Assembly: GCA_902788275.1 (NCBI GenBank)
Contig: CADAJV010000003.1
Span: 1-54,339, forward strand
Reading direction: 5' to 3'
DNA from: an uncultured Bacteroidales bacterium
GTDB lineage: Bacteria > Bacteroidota > Bacteroidia > Bacteroidales > Bacteroidaceae
DNA: 54,339 nucleotides
Position 1 is the stretch's first letter. Each line of letters starts with the position of its first letter. Position numbers and translations under genes: made by a program. Below are positions 54,035 to 54,339 of this stretch, piece by piece. The notes below the pieces were generated by a model, which did not search any database, had not been told where the DNA came from, and saw only the letters and a list, made by a program, of their open reading frames with translations.

Positions 54035-54339
54035 GTCCACCATCTATCCCTCCGCAAACACCGTCTATCAAAGAAAAATATGCGTAATCTGCTAAAAAAC
54101 TATCAATTATCAACTATCAATTATCAACTATCAACTATCAACTGCGGCAACATCCAATGGCGCACAAGTTTATGCTGAGCCTGTCGAAGTTTTCAAACTG
54201 AGTCCGTGTTAATCCGTTAAATCCGTGTTTTTTAACCACGGATTATTCGGATAGAGCGGATATTGTGTGTGTCATCTGTGTGAGATGAGAGTTTAAGGTC
54301 ATATCCGTGTTAATCCGTTAGATCCGTGTTTTTTAACCA
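54035..54339. repeat. Intergenic repeats at the window end
   Basis: Seven-bp ACTATCA/ATTATCA units run six times over 54099-54140. A 36-bp direct repeat (TCCGTGTTAATCCGTTA, then ATCCGTGTTTTTTAACCA) occurs at 54203-54238 and 54304-54339 with one mismatch. The text between includes ATCTGTGTGAGATGAGA, also seen at 15255-15270. The window ends exactly at the end of the second copy. No gene is seen here. Confidence 0.75.

Overview
The window looks like a chromosomal segment of a Bacteroidales bacterium, most likely Prevotellaceae or Muribaculaceae-like; the genus cannot be fixed from sequence alone. The main grounds are repeated promoters with the Bacteroidetes -7 element TAnnTTTG (several with a TTTG or TTG about 19-20 bp upstream), a type IX secretion pair (PorU, PorV), an ECF sigma operon with DUF4252 proteins, an HU-like protein of the Bacteroidales type, a bamD-rpoZ-DUF4293 cluster and a lipid A/KDO background. 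Most of the window is ordinary housekeeping DNA with dense genes. No rRNA or tRNA gene, insertion sequence or CRISPR array was found; the one clear RNA gene is RNase P RNA.

Layout. 0-5 kb, minus strand: an ABC-F ATPase, KDO-8-phosphate synthase, arabinose-5-phosphate isomerase and a secreted phospholipase D-like protein, closed by a terminator. 5-12.8 kb, plus strand: a FAH-family protein, PorU, PorV, IspF, aquaporin and rubrerythrin, closed by a strong terminator. 13-15.1 kb: a small accessory block with an AT-rich core (a SLOG-like protein, an unknown protein, and a PD-(D/E)XK nuclease-like protein). 15.4-23 kb: VanW-family protein, a Trp/Tyr- then Gly/Arg-rich secreted protein, a FadL-like outer membrane protein, a small secreted protein, an ABC exporter and a glycosyltransferase. 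23.1-23.6 kb: two abutting 21-bp repeat arrays leading into the promoter of an HU-like gene.

24.4-27 kb, minus strand: an ECF sigma factor, a putative membrane anti-sigma protein and three DUF4252 proteins. 27.3-31 kb: a galactose operon (mutarotase, sugar MFS transporter, galactokinase). 31-34.8 kb: FolC, DnaJ, GrpE, cytidine deaminase. 35.4-39.4 kb: a secreted beta-galactosidase with its own promoter, which could feed galactose to the gal operon. 39.5-46.6 kb: a Gate-domain membrane protein, BamD, RpoZ, a DUF4293 protein, a short SSB, a phosphopantetheinyl transferase, an EFR1-type flavodoxin/ferredoxin and UvrB. 46.8-49.4 kb: HtrA/DegP protease, RNase P RNA and a small secreted protein. 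49.7-54 kb: glycogen synthase (GT3) and glycogen phosphorylase, then a strong terminator and dispersed intergenic repeats.

The least explained signals are non-coding: the 21-bp arrays before the HU-like gene with related units before lacZ; a split motif kept in the same orientation in the leaders of vanW and the FadL-like gene; and a REP-like palindrome present in two copies 35 kb apart. Among the proteins, the AT-rich nuclease block at 13-15 kb and the ABC-F protein with a degenerate second ATPase site deserve a second look.
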